Shown here: positions 49,701 through 62,392 of the stretch, piece after piece
Layout: every line of letters begins with the position of its first letter
How positions within the stretch are numbered: position 1 is the first letter of the stretch
Assembly (NCBI GenBank): GCA_947561715.1
Contig: OX387201.1
Coordinates: forward strand, 3,924,001-3,988,000
DNA: 64,000 bases
Direction: 5' to 3'
Origin: Ascidia mentula
Taxonomy: Eukaryota; Chordata; Ascidiacea; Phlebobranchia; Ascidiidae
The notes under the pieces: generated by a model
The model's input: only the letters and a program-made list of their open reading frames with translations
Databases searched by the model: none
Told to the model about the DNA's origin: nothing
Made by a program: the position numbers and the translations under genes

Positions 49701-52129
49701 GACCGAGAGTGTTACTTCACTTTTTGCTCATTCAAGAACTTACCACAAGGATGCAACAAATCCTTATAATACAAGGGTCCATTGGCGGGAGATACACATT
49801 TGAGATCCACCTCGTTGTCACATCCAACCATGTACTTACCCACATTCTGATTACTCCAAATGACGATTGCTGCATCGTAGGCGTGCGGGTCGCGAAAACC
49901 TCTGTTAAGAACCGGAAGTGATCACTCTTCAATATTACCAATGCAAAGCCATTCTATTTTTTTATAGTGATGCTTATTCGTAAAACGTAAAATTTGTGTG
50001 AGCAAATAATGCACAAAAAATGCATTTCTTTGAAATCAAATATATGGTTACGTGATTTCTATGATTGTTCCTTGTTTTCCTGGTCCACCGTCCTGAGCAC
50101 TCCAACCCCAATGCATTCCTCTTTGAACCACAGCACCATGAAATAATCCCCGGCTCCGAACACGCGCCGCTATTGTGTCGCGCGGTGGAAGCAACAATCT
50201 TAAATTGCCATGGAATAAAAATTGGTAATGGCGACATTTTAAAAAAATGTGTGAATAATTTCTTCTGAGTAAGTTACTAAAACTGTTCCATAATCACAGC
50301 CATTTCTAGACAATGTTTGCAGTGGCGCAATAATCTTTGCTGAATATATAGATATATAATACAAATATAAATATATAATACATATATAACCTTAAACTTT
50401 AATTTTCTCATACTTATCTGAGTTGACCGTTTGAGTAACCATTACCTACCCTGATGACTCTGGATCATCGAATCTAATGAAACGATGTTTCAAGTCGTGT
50501 TTCTTTGCCATAAAACATAGCGTGCAAAGATCGATGTCTTCACAATCGTGGCATTTCCATCTTGCACCGCGCAAACAATCGTCCTTTTCCACGCATCCGT
50601 CGCACGATACGTTTTCATGTTTCACCCCTGCAATGCGGACTTGGAAAGTCAGTGTCGTATGACCACTTGCGAATTTATGCTCTAGTCGTGACACCCAAGG
50701 TATCGCAGCATGTTGGTGATATAGCAATATTCAAAGAGTGGACAACAAAGTACAGTCCAACATCATAATTTCGTACCTGCTGGTCTGCTGTCCAGTATAA
50801 GTAAGTCGCAGCTTCCGTCCATACCGGCCCTGTAAGAGTAGTTTGCTCCACCATCCCACAGCACGTTTACCTTTTCACCCACAATCTTTATCACGGTTCC
50901 AACATGTCCTTCACCGCCATCCTTTGGAAGAAAACAATTTTGTAAGGAGCCATGAAAGCAGGACCCTCTTATCGACCTTTTTTACTGTACTAAACCTGCT
51001 TTATTGCTCATGCTGGCATATTGCAAATATACGCAATTCTTTTTCTAGCACAAACAACTACTCTAACACGTCAAACCATAAACTTCATACCTGATTGCCC
51101 CATTTCCACGAAGCACTTCGCACCACTCTAGCACCGAGCAAATCTGTAAAGTTTCGATAATTATTCTAAAAACGTATTGTAAAAAATAAAATCGTTTTAT
51201 TTCCGCAAATTGTTTTTTATAATACATGCACATTAGTGTATATTATGTCAAGTGCAGTACATTTTTTGCTCTCGTCTTCGACGTCATCATTTTCGTCATC
51301 GTTTTCCAGCATTTCCATGGTGACGTTAAACTCCAGCAAAGAACGTCTAAAATCCTCTGCGATAATTTCAAACAAAATCGATTTTTAAAAACCTTGCAAT
51401 GCCAACATTCACATTCTGACTAAAGTAAAATTAGTTTGTGTACCAACACAAAGGCATACGTTAGCAATGTTCTCATTCCAAGTAAATTTTGGTTAGCACG
51501 AATCATAATCATCAATGATGGGCCTGGTTAGCCCAGGGTCGTGAGTTCAAACCTTCCGAGAGTTTGATTATTTAAATCTTGCTCGGACTTGTCAGGAAAA
51601 AGTGGCTGATCCAGCTAGGCTGGGCTGCCAAGCCTGCAAACCTCATCAACTCTGTATGATTCTTATTATTGGTTTATTTATTATAAAATTATACGTCACT
51701 ACTATGTTTATGTACAAATTTATCAATATATTAAATATTTATATAGGGCTATGGCCTACCAAGAATCTGTCGCTTTATCTCAAGTTCTTGCAAAGTCTGT
51801 TGAAATAACGACGAAAGAATTATAGGTAAGTACCGATATCCTATTTGCAAACATTAATAACCTTTCGCAGGGATTTGTCTACAGTTTAGTTTAGGGAAGC
51901 AAATGTGTTATTAGTGTACATGATAGAAATACAACACACATGCAACATCAGTTCAATGCAATTTAATGAGATTTACCATTAAAGTCTCTACAGCGCTAGC
52001 TTGTAGCTTAGCTTCGCAATCGTCTTCATGCAAAATCTTCACGATATAGCTGGAAAACTTTTGGCCACAATGGTCACATTTAAATTCCTCGGTTTGAGAT
52101 GGATTCGCATTGCTCTGCGTATTCCCCAT
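46727..52129 (-). CDS. MIB-like E3 ubiquitin ligase, copy B (long form, two REP units)
   Basis: The start exon is 52129-51977: MGNTQS (myristoylation pattern), C2HC finger KCDHCGQKF...HEDDC. Small exons follow at about 51.79 kb (TLQELEIKRQ) and 51.36-51.24 kb (acidic). Next: MIB/HERC2 1 (about 51.14-51.09 and 50.93-50.78 kb), ZZ (about 50.63-50.45 kb; SCDGCVEKDDC, KCHDCEDIDLC), MIB/HERC2 2 (about 50.20-50.05 and 49.90-49.74 kb), REP1 (about 49.55-49.43 and 49.38-49.22 kb), then a second REP unit missing from copy A (about 48.51-48.32 kb, EFKEGDVVRCTLPVSTLKDF, and 48.10-47.94 kb, KKATVCAIKPDGIVSVKYR). RING1 is at about 47.69-47.46 kb ([19 protein letters not shown]) and RING2 at 46.90-46.73 kb (CAICKDR, PCGHSSC, CHIC), ending TGA at 46727-46729. 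There are no ankyrin repeats. Every zinc ligand of both RINGs and the ZZ is present, so the gene looks functional. Confidence 0.85.
51520..51665. repeat. GC-richer insert in copy B intron, possible SINE remnant
   Basis: In an AT-rich intron this patch contains GTGAGTTCAAACC, close to a pol III B box, with TGGTTAGCCCAGG 15-20 bp upstream. That spacing is too short for an intact tRNA. A GCTAGGCTGGGCTGCC stretch follows. A tRNA-derived SINE remnant is possible but weakly supported. Confidence 0.2.
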
Positions 52130-53589
52130 ATTTAAATCTAATGCCTACTGATAAAAAAGCATTTCTTTCGTTAAATACCAGTTTTCACGCATTGTTTTAG
52201 GCGATTATGGAAACTGTGTAAACAAGCACATTCAATAAATTCACTCGATATTTCGCCACAAAAAGTTCTTGACCTTCACACTTACTGTGTAACCTTTCTT
52301 TTCATCTCGTCTTATTGTGCGGAATGTTAAATTTTTTAACTGTGAAGAACGTGAATATTTTCAAAAACAGTTCTAGTCATAGCCAATTGCATCAAGGTCT
52401 CCATAACCAACAATGGTTTGCATATTCCATGATATAAACATACACCATCTTATACCCAACACGTAGATGGCCGTAAAACATCGTCTGCAGATGGTGATGT
52501 TTTTACGGTATGATGATATCATCTGTTTGGGTTCCAACGTAAAAACTAAAATCATTTACAAAGCGCTCGTTGCTCTTTGGCGAAAAAATGTTGGACACCA
52601 CTGCCTAACACAAATGAACTGCGTCCGTTCTACTAGCTGAAGAGGTTCATCAGTTTATCAATTTATCCACCAATTCTCTGTGTGCACAAAACTTCCCCTT
52701 TGATATGGCTTAATATACCTTTTGTCAATTCGGCTTATAAATTCGACAAACCAACTTCAAAATGAGGAACTGAAATCCGTGACGCGTTGTTAGATTTGTT
52801 GATTTGTCCGAAAATAGTCGGAAGTGTGCAATCTCTCATGAGAAGTCCTTACTGTGGTTTGAGGTGATTGCAAACTGTGTAAACAAATTTTTTTCAACAA
52901 ATTTAGTCGATATTTTGCTGTGGTCGGAAGTATCAGTGCAGAATGTGAAGTCATGGATATATACTTCATTGGACATGTACAAATTGTATATAGTCCTTCA
53001 AATTGTACCACACATAAGTGTAACCCAACAAATTTATATATGTATATCTATAGTTTAAACACCAATGCTCTGTATGTTCAAAACTTGGTCTTTATTATGA
53101 CTCAATTTAGTATGTCAGTTTATTATGACTTTATTATTATGGCGTTAATGCCCATTCGGCTTAACTCAGCAATAAAATGAGAAAAAATGAGGAAGTCGTA
53201 AGGTGTTTGTGATTGATTGTTGTGTTTGTTGCATTATAATGCCGATAATTGGTCTCCGGGCGGAAGTTGCAGTACTGTATAGGCCAAAGATGCAAACGTT
53301 CAGACAAATAAGGATCACAGTTATCTGACAATGCCCTAAAGTCACGGTCTTCCAAATCACAAGCCAATAAAGTCACCTATCCATAAAATGCGGAAGTGTT
53401 TTATGTTATACCATGACAAGCCAGGATCGCCCACTGCGCAGTTGTCTGGTTTATAAAAACTTAAGATGAAATCTTGTGCATGTCATTTTACCAGTCACTT
53501 TGATCTACTCGTTTAATGCTTATGTAAGGTGTGTTGTAACTGTTACAAAAACTTTCAAAAATACTGTTTTGTTTGGAGACTATAGAATT
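52130..53589. other. Head-to-head spacer between copies B and C
   Basis: This spacer contains fragments of the dispersed repeat (near 52665-52800 and 53050-53302) and no exon that I recognise. Copies B (minus) and C (plus) diverge from it, so it should hold the promoter of B. The CCAATGCTCTGTGTAC-type block here also occurs near 43.98, 44.81 and 45.63 kb. Confidence 0.45.
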
Positions 53590-56500
53590 GTTGGAAACAA
53601 ACAGAATGAGGGAACCCATCTCCACCTCAAGAGTTTGAATGTGATAAATGTGGCAAAAAATTTCCCAGTATTATCAGGAAGATCATCCACGAGGAAGATT
53701 GTGAAGCCAGGCGAAAAGCAAGAGCTGTGGGCGCTCTTTTGGTAAATCTTTCGTAAATTGCATTGAACTGATGTGTCTGTCTTGCCTGGTACGTTTATTG
53801 CGTTGGTTTTTAGATGTTAAGACGCACAAAAGTCTCTATTTCTTCCATATCAAATGTGGTAGGGATATTTAGTCTTCATTTTCTTGCGTTGCTTTCGCAG
53901 GCTTTGCAAGAACTGGAGAAACGGCGAAAGATGGGTAAGAAACGACAAAAAACATGTTATTGTGTTTGAACATGTAGTTGGGTGTGTTACATCGATTTAC
54001 ACCATTTACATGAATTAATACCAAAAAATAATACAGGCTGTATATTAACCCATCACCTCCCAGTGCGACTGGCTGCGATCCTACGACAGATGGTGATTCT
54101 TCGTGAGGAAATCACCTTTACATGGGCGCTTGACTCGATAACCTTTATGGTTTTATCGGTGCTCATGCCATTTTATATCTTTGTATATTGTTCATACGCG
54201 TAGTTGCTTTTTTTCGCAAAATAAACATGATTTGATTATTAAGTTTGAGTGTTCCTATGACGATAACATTGTGGTAAACGGTAAAAACCTATGAAGAGCA
54301 GTAACGCTATTACCGAAAGGGCACCAGCCCCCTACCTGTGTCTTGTCAGGCCGCACTAATAATGCATCTGTTATACCAAACTAAATTATTATATTGCTAA
54401 AAGATGATTAAATATATTTATACCGAGATCTAACTATCTTGCTGACGCAGACGAACTGAAACGTCTTTTCCTTGCATTCAACATCACCATGGACATGCTC
54501 AAAGACGATGACGCAGATAATAACAGCGAAGACGACAGAAAAAAAAGTAAAGTACTAAGCAATGGTTTATTGTTTTATACTTATTTAACATGACTTTACG
54601 GGAAGTTAACTGTGTTGTTTTCACAAAACAGCGACACACTGAAATTTTGTAGATTTGCTGAGCGAGAGTAGTGCGGAGTGACACTTGGAAATGGAGCAAT
54701 CAGGTTTGGAGTTTTATGTTTTAGCGTGTGACAGTTGAACTGTCGAACTTCGGTCTGATATTTCAATATGTACTTGATTCAATGATTGATTTTTCAATAC
54801 ACACTTTGCCTAACCAGGATGGTGGCGAAGGAAATGTTGGAACAGTTATACAGATGGATATAATAGGTGTGAAAGTTGTGTTGGATAATGGAGACATCAA
54901 CCATTACAGGACAGGAATTGATGGAGGTTACGACTTACTTATACTGGATAGCAGACCAGCAGGTATACAGAAAATACAGCAAGTTATTGTATAGATGCAC
55001 GTGACAAATTCTTGAGTATCTTTTGATTTGTCAGTAAGACTTGCTGTGGGATTACGGAACGGTTTTACAAAAAGAGAACTAGATTTTCCCACACTTACCA
55101 CACTTGATCGATGCTTGTATAATTAACTTACCACTTACACAAGTGGTTTCCTAAACTGTGGGCACAAAAGAAATTTCAATGGGCCGCAGAGCTATTTGAA
55201 CAGATGATGCTATTTTACAAAATTAGGTCTACTACGTGAACAAGTCATTATCAAACATATCGATCAATTTTGTTGAGTCGCGAAAGATTGTAAAATGCCC
55301 TTTCCCGTGTTTTAAAAAAAAAAAATTTCAGTCGTATACCAAAAAACTGCGGGGACCAGAGATTTACACTGTCAAAATTTTTCTGCCCAAGTTACAATGT
55401 ACAAAGTTACGATCAAGCACCAATAGACAACTTTGTATACAGACGACAACCACTGGTATTTTGGGCGTAAAAAACGTTGTCTTCATGCATGAAAGACCTT
55501 CAATACGCACAGCCAAATTGTGTTTATTTAAGTTAACCCACGGTTGCAGGGGTGAAACACGAAAACGTTTCGTGCGACGGATGCGTGGTGAAGGACGATT
55601 GCCTGCGCGGGGCAAGATGGAAATGTCACGATTGTGAAGACTTCGATCTTTGCACGACATGCTTTATGGCAAAGAAACACGACTTGAAACATCGTTTCAT
55701 TAGATTTGATACTCCAGAGTCATCAGGGTAAGAAACGTTAAAACTCTCGTATAAACTAATAGGGAATCATTGTTTACCAATATCCATCTCATTGGAACTT
55801 TTTTTGGAAGATTGCTGCTTCCACCGCGTGACACAATATCAGTGCTAATTCAGAGCCGGGGATTATTTCCTGGTGCTGTGGTTCAAAGAGGAATGCATTG
55901 GGGTTGGAGAAATCAGGACGGTGGAGCTGGAAAACAAGGAACAATTCTGGACATCAGGTTCGTCCAGATTACGTATTTGTTTTTGTTTAAAGTTGCAGGA
56001 CCCAACTTAGAAACGAATCCTAGTTATGCTTCGGTAGTAAATAGTTAACGGAAGATTTTTTACTCGCAGCTTCTTAAATAAGTTCTAGCAGGGTAGGATA
56101 TGAGTGTACAATGGGTTTGAATCGAACGTATCAATATTTACTCACCTTACTCGTCATGACGTGAACAGAGGTTTTCGTGACAAACACGCCCACGATGCAG
56201 CTGCTGTCAAGTGGAGTAATGGTTTTGCAAGCAAGTACATGGTGGGATATGACCACCAGGTGGATCTCAAATGTGTTTCTCCAGCCAACGGACCCTTGTA
56301 TTACAAGAAGTTTTTGCATTTGTGTGGTAAGTTCTTAAATTTACAACGGTGCACTTCGAAGAGCATGATACCACACGACAGAAAATGCATCGGTGGTAGT
56401 AAATTACAAGTGCATTGCGGTCTGAATTAAAGGATATTTTTAGCGGAAATACTACATGTATTATTGATGTATTCGATCGTTAGTACAGTTTTTTCTCTGT

Positions 56501-59379
56501 TTGCGATTAAAATTGTAAATAACTTTTTGTTAGGATCCCCGAAAGAAAAAACAGAAGAGCAACCTTTCAAATTCGGCGACAAAGTAGAAATTAAATTCAA
56601 TCCCACGCAAATGAAGCAGATGCAGAAAGGCCACGGGGGGTGGCAACATCATATGGTTATCGTAAGTAGTTAACACTTCGTTGGAAAAAACACTCCAATC
56701 TTCACCATGATTTATAAGCTTATGAACAAACGCGGACGAGTGGAAAAAATTGATTCCGACAACGACGTTTGGGTAAAATATGAGCGGGAGGAATTGGGCA
56801 CAGATATTGTGGGTGATGGTTGCATTGGAGTTTTTAATCCCGCCGCATTGAAGAAAGCAACAGGTATGTCAACTTTTATGAAAGACCAGGTTTTATTTCA
56901 CTGTTTTTTACTTCGTCGATATAATAAAATCCAGACATAATTAGACCTGATTCTTTTAAGTATGTAATAGCCTATTTATGTGCTTGGCAAACACATAGTT
57001 TTTATCTATAAATAGGATTTGAAATGTAAAATGCCTTCCACTTGCAGAGACAACAACGTCGACATTGCAACAAGCCAGCACCACAGTTCCAAGCAATCCC
57101 GAACTGGAACCTTCCACTTCCAGAGAGCCAGAACCATTCACGGCAACATCATCTCAACAACCATCGGCCCAAGTTGTGGCCAAACCCCAACTAAAAGATT
57201 TACAAGTGTCTTCGCAAAAAGGTATTCCGCTTGGTCCACTGTAAACGTGTTATTTATATGGCGTTTAATGGTCCACTATGATACTGTGACGAAACTTGTT
57301 GCCCAACATATCCTGTATTCAAGCTAACCATCGATTTATAAGACAAAACATCAGTCCCATGTGCATAAATAGCGTAGCCGCCAACAATATTTATATGCAG
57401 TTTTGCGCAGTTCTTTTGTAATGAATTTTTGTGAATGTACAACAAACAAGAATTTTTGAGGCATTTTGACGATTTGCAGTTTTGCCGTCGACACCCAAAC
57501 AAATGTCGAAAGCAGGCTACAAAAAATCAGCTAAAGCTGATGCGGGAGAGTGTAGCAGTGGCTCTTCAGCGTCATCATCTGCGGGCCCGTCATCAGACAC
57601 ACATACGTTCAAACCAGGAGATGTTGTGAAAGTCATCTTGCCAGCAGACATCCTAAAAGATATTATGGTGGGCCTCACAGATTGCTGGAGCGACGAAATG
57701 GCAAAGGTTTGTATGTGTGTTTTTGTACTCGAACGACACTCCAACTGCTACGATTTGAATCAGGTCATAACTAAACAACAACCAGATGTCCAGACCATAC
57801 CTCGCATTAATCAAATGTGTATTGTTATATTTACAGCTCGACAGAAAGGCGATCAATGTATTTGTCATTAGTTTGTTTTCCTAGATTTTTTTCCAGATTA
57901 AGGTTTTAAATTGCAGTGATAACAAACAGAAAATAGAACTTTTTTATATTGCTGTCCTTTACCGTTTTGTTGTCCTAAAGTTAATATAGGTAACACCTGA
58001 CATACGATGTGCGAAACATCCGAAAAACGTACATGAGCGATTCTACTACATTGAATTGTCTTTTCATGAGTACCTTTTCCGGCAGATGATTGGAAAATCG
58101 GGAACCGTCCAAGCCATCAAGCCAGACAATCTCGTCCGTGTTGAATACAGTGTCGATGATACGATGGAACTAAATCTGAAAAACGTTTTTTTCAATTACC
58201 ACCGAGAGGTTTTAGTGCTGGTTCCAGGTTCGGAGACATTACGTTACAGAAAGTTACAGAAACAGAGTGTTGAACTGTGCAGAGCGTCGTAAAAATTCTT
58301 TGACTAAAAATAACTGTATATAAGACTGGTAACTTCCTTGCAAGTTAAATTTTTACTTCATTTTGTTCATCTAAACTTAACAGAAAGCTTAACTAAAACG
58401 GATTGTGCCAAAACGTGACTAATTATATTATTTCTCATACGTTTAATGTTACACAGGTGAAAAAGGTGTTGGACACAAAACCGCTATTGAGGCCTCTCCA
58501 CACTCCAAGGTAAAATTGTCATTTAAAATTTGTCATTTTAAGAAACTTGGCTAACATGAAAGAACTTGGTTAAAACTTTATAATTTCGCGTCACCTTCAT
58601 GGAAAAACGAAGCCATTCGATGACTCAGAACAAAATTGTCGCATATGCGACGACAAGGCTCCCGAGGTCATTTTCCGTCCATGTGGGCATAAAATCTTGT
58701 GCCAAGGTAAAACCAACATTTTATGACAAAAATAAAATACTAAACTTAGTTCAGCATCTTGATGTTTTTATAGAATGTGGCCTAAACTGTAAGTTGAAAA
58801 GATGTCTTTTGTGTCGACAAAGTATCAACAAAAAAGAATTTCCCCTTGAAGAGGAAACAGAAAAATTGAAAAAAGAGGTTGTTGTTTGTTTCTAATTTCG
58901 TTACAATAGAGATTTTTTTTACGATTATTACGCAAAGTTGTTTAACTTTTTAATAGAAATATATCGTCAAAAAAAATTACTCAAAATTTGTGGGCTATAT
59001 ATTCTTTAAAGACAAAAGTTTGTCCTTGCGATTTTTCATTTTCATTTTCAGCGCAATGTTGTGTTGTGAGGAACATAAAACACACTCAATATCTATAAAA
59101 AAATTTTCCAAGCACACAAAACTAAAACAATGAAGAATTACTTACTCAGACACCAAATTTTTCATGGAATTGTGTTTGCCCGGCGTAGTGGTAATCATCA
59201 CCATATACTTTCAGCTGGAAGAGATGAAGGAATTGCAAACTTGCGCCATTTGAAAGGACAGAATACGTAACCTTGTCTTCACTCCGTGCGGTCATGGATC
59301 TTGTGGTGAATGCTACCCTTGTCTTGACAAGTGTCACATCTGCAGACAAGCCATTAGCAGCGCCCAAATACAATATTGA
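53590..59379 (+). pseudogene. MIB-like E3 ligase, copy C (long form, inverted, probably decayed)
   Basis: The full long-form order is visible. C2HC exon 53590-53741; 53909-53943 (ALQELEKRRKM); acidic exon from about 54444; MIB/HERC2 1 from 54653 and about 54819-54960; ZZ about 55551-55729; MIB/HERC2 2 about 55807-55960 and 56168-56330; REP1 about 56534-56663 and 56707-56862; Thr/Ser/Pro linker about 57047-57222; REP2 about 57480-57708 and from 58086; RING1 about 58618-58707 and 58773-58878; RING2 about 59212-59379. Lesions: the ATG position of A and B is GTT (53590-53592); exon 1 is frameshifted between GNKQNEG and the finger; two bases are missing at GARVVRS (near 54661); and in RING2 the second zinc Cys codon (CAIC) is TGA at 59251-59253. 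Most middle exons remain open, so loss is recent or a truncated product from an internal start survives. Confidence 0.75.
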
Positions 59380-61704
59380 TCGAGACGTAATTGTAACCAC
59401 TTGTATACATACTGACACTCCTAGTCGCCTAAATATAAATAAATTTTGTTAAATATTTTTGTATTTTAAATATTTACTCCACTGAATATTATTCCCCAGC
59501 TGTATAGCAACAATTTGTTTTGACATACTGTAACTTAATTTTCGTTAGCATACTTGCAATCTTTGCGGCATGTGTGAATCTCATTTTTCGTTGTATGACA
59601 TAACTTTTGCCCGTGTATCACCAAGCAGAGCTGTAAATATACCCTTCATATGTATGCAAAAGATGTTTACGAAGTTTGCGTTATTGCAAGATCATACCAA
59701 TACGGCGTTGAGGCATGTTTATTGAAGTACTAAGCTGTAGAAAAACACACGTGGAAAAACAGGCTTTTTCCTCTTATGAATTTTTTTGGGAGGAGCTTTA
59801 CAGATAACAACAAGTTAAAAGTTGCTGTTTCAACATAAAATGATCTTCACTTGCTAAGTAGGCGTGAATATACGAACAACAGTTTGCGTGGCAAAAGCAA
59901 TTTGCTCCCACAATCAATATATATGTAGTAATAGCAGAAAATAATGTTCCTCAAGGGATACCTCTTACGTTTCATAACGACAGACAGGTTAAATCCTTGA
60001 TGGACTTCGTAAATTATCATGGCCAATAGTTTATCTCCGAATATTGTATTCTGGCGAACCTGGTGTGCAGGCACTCGTCCTGGAGGTGTAACAAAACCTA
60101 ATGCAAAACACATCCATTTAATAAGTGGTAGTCTTTAATGCCTTGCGATTTGGAAGGCAGTGTCTTTTGACTTTAAGGCGTTGTCAGATTACTGCGATCC
60201 TCATTTGTCTGAAAGTTTGTACCTTTGGCATTAACAATACGGGAACTTTCGTCTTGATTTAATTATCTGCAGTATAACACAACAAACGTAACAACCAATC
60301 ACAAACACTTTGCAACTTCCTCATTTTGAAGCTGTTTTATAGCATTTCGAATCGACTTTAAAGTACTAATTGTTGTAGATGTGTCGCAAAGTTCAATTCT
60401 GCGATGTTTGTTTCGTTCATACGCGAAACCGGCTATTACAAGGTAACGGTCGACACATGCGATGGATTCTAGAACAACATGAACTGCTTTCGCGTTTTGG
60501 TCGTTTTGTAAAACGCCCGTTCGCCCAGATTTGCTATCGCATGATGTTGACGTGTGTCCATTGCATTTTTTTTTAATTTTAGGAAAATGTGTTTCGCATG
60601 ATTGATTGCACAACGAGCTAGTGTCACGTGACCCTTTCTTGGTGAATCTTGGTGCAGTTAAGGGCATTCAGATTTTACAGTTGTGTGTGCGTTAGAACGG
60701 TTTGTTTAAGTTAGTACCAAACTACAACAATGCAACCAAAAACAGCAGTTTTTGTGACAAAATCCATTTGCTGTCATAATAAATTCATCGTAATTGGAGC
60801 AAAATCGTTCCACATCAGATACTTCTTACTACTTGCCATACTGTAAAGGCCAAATGTACAAACTTCATGAGACAAATTAGCTTTTTACGATTCTGCGTAA
60901 AGTAGTAATGTGTTGCTTCAACCCTGGTTTCTGTTAAGTTATGAATAGTAAGAGGTATCGGTGGTGGAACGATATTTTCTGCAATTACGATATGTACATT
61001 TTTTGTGGCAGTAAGTTGCTTTTTTTTCTGTAAAATGCAACTATAAATACGTTTCTGGATTCGGTACCGTGAATAATAAACTTTTTTATTTTATTTCAGT
61101 CTCATCGCATGAGAGGTTGCAAAATGTTTGTGTTGTTTTTACTACATAGGAATCACTTTACTCAGAACGAGGTTTGCTTCGTATCCGTGTATGTTCTTTT
61201 TGGAGAAATATATATGTCACAATATTATAATAAAAACATCAGCAAGCCATGTTGGGAAAAACAATAAAGAAAGAAATTTCAAATATGCATAAATTTGACA
61301 CAAGTTGGAAACAACAATCAAGGAAGTCTTGCACTTTCTGAAGAAATGGATTATTGGGCAGGTAATTGGAAATATCAGTCAAGTGCCCCACGCATATGCC
61401 AAGAAGAAAAACTAATAGGGACCTTAAACAGGATATCCTGGGTTCGAACTCGATGTGCCAAAAAGTCCTTTGTTTGAAAGTTGACAGTGGTCCATAATAA
61501 TAAAAACGGTGAAAAAAAAATAGATTAGGATTAAGATACACACATGCCGCAGAGTTTGCAAGTATATCAAAACAAATGGTTACGTTTCAGCTTAAGAATA
61601 ATATTCGGCCGAGTAAATGTTACATACTAATCTTACAAAAATTCTCAACGGCAACTCTGCAGGAGTTTGTGTCTATATACTAGTTATTACAATAGGTCTC
61701 GCTC
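59380..61704. other. Repeat-bearing spacer between copies C and D
   Basis: Inverted copies of sequence from the 42-46 kb spacer occur here. One is the dispersed core (about 60130-60330). The other is the block with CACGTGACCCTTTCT (about 60450-60640), matching 43600-43800 and 45250-45450 in reverse. A plus-oriented block at about 60838-61160 matches 43350-43450 and 44400-44640. A perfect-looking pol III B box, GGGTTCGAACTC, lies near 61439, but no A box or tRNA fold goes with it. No gene was seen. Confidence 0.5.
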
Positions 61705-61775
61705 AATATTCTTTTTAGACTCCCGGGGGCTTGTCGGCATATGCGACACTTGTCAAGACAAGCGAAACGTTGAGA
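61705..61775 (-). pseudogene. Orphan MIB-like RING2 tail fragment
   Basis: On the minus strand one frame reads LDKCRICRQAPGSLKRILS, matching the last zinc pair and C-terminus of RING2 in copies B (QCHICREGIKSVLK) and C (DKCHICRQAIS). Nothing upstream continues the domain; the match stops abruptly near 61776. This is a broken remnant of a further copy or of a rearranged copy D. Confidence 0.6.
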
Positions 61776-62392
61776 TGTATAGGGCAGTCTTGTTGTAATA
61801 ATTTTGCATTGTTTTAGTGATGTACTCAAGCTCTCAGAAATTTAAAGAAGATAGTAGTATGGGACTGAAGCAACGCTGATAAACACGGCAATTACTGCTA
61901 ATGATCTAATAAAGTAAGCCGTGCAAGAAACCTTAAATTTGCTTGGTAACATTAATCTAGGAACCAAACTTAAACATACATTCCCTTGCCTTGTATGTGC
62001 TTCTCAAACTTTCAAATGACATTTACCAAAACTTTATTACGAAATATGCAAATCAAAATCTTAATGATCTATTTTCACGATTTTTGCACTTGTTACAAAA
62101 TATATACAGAACCGAATTGGATTGTAATTCTACCAACAATTAACATTTTGATATCTGACAATGTTCTCGGGCGCAAACTGGATATTAGTAAGACGTTTCC
62201 ATATCAAATTAGGTATGCAAAGCGCCGATTATTACAAACGTCACATTGACAATAAAGCTGTTTCACATGGAAAAAATCATTCGAAAAAAAAGAGAGAGAT
62301 ATTCTCGGTGGCATTAGTTACGTACATTTATAAAGATGCAATACAAAAATTCTGTATGTACAAATTATGCATGATCAGTCACAACGGCTTGC

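Noticed and set aside
59251-59253. Selenocysteine reading of the TGA in copy C RING2
   Set aside because: The copy has other lesions (lost ATG, two frameshifts), and RING zinc sites with selenocysteine are not known to me. Pseudogene decay explains it better.
61425-61460. B-box-like GGGTTCGAACTC
   Set aside because: No A box at a usable distance and no cloverleaf. At most a SINE scrap.
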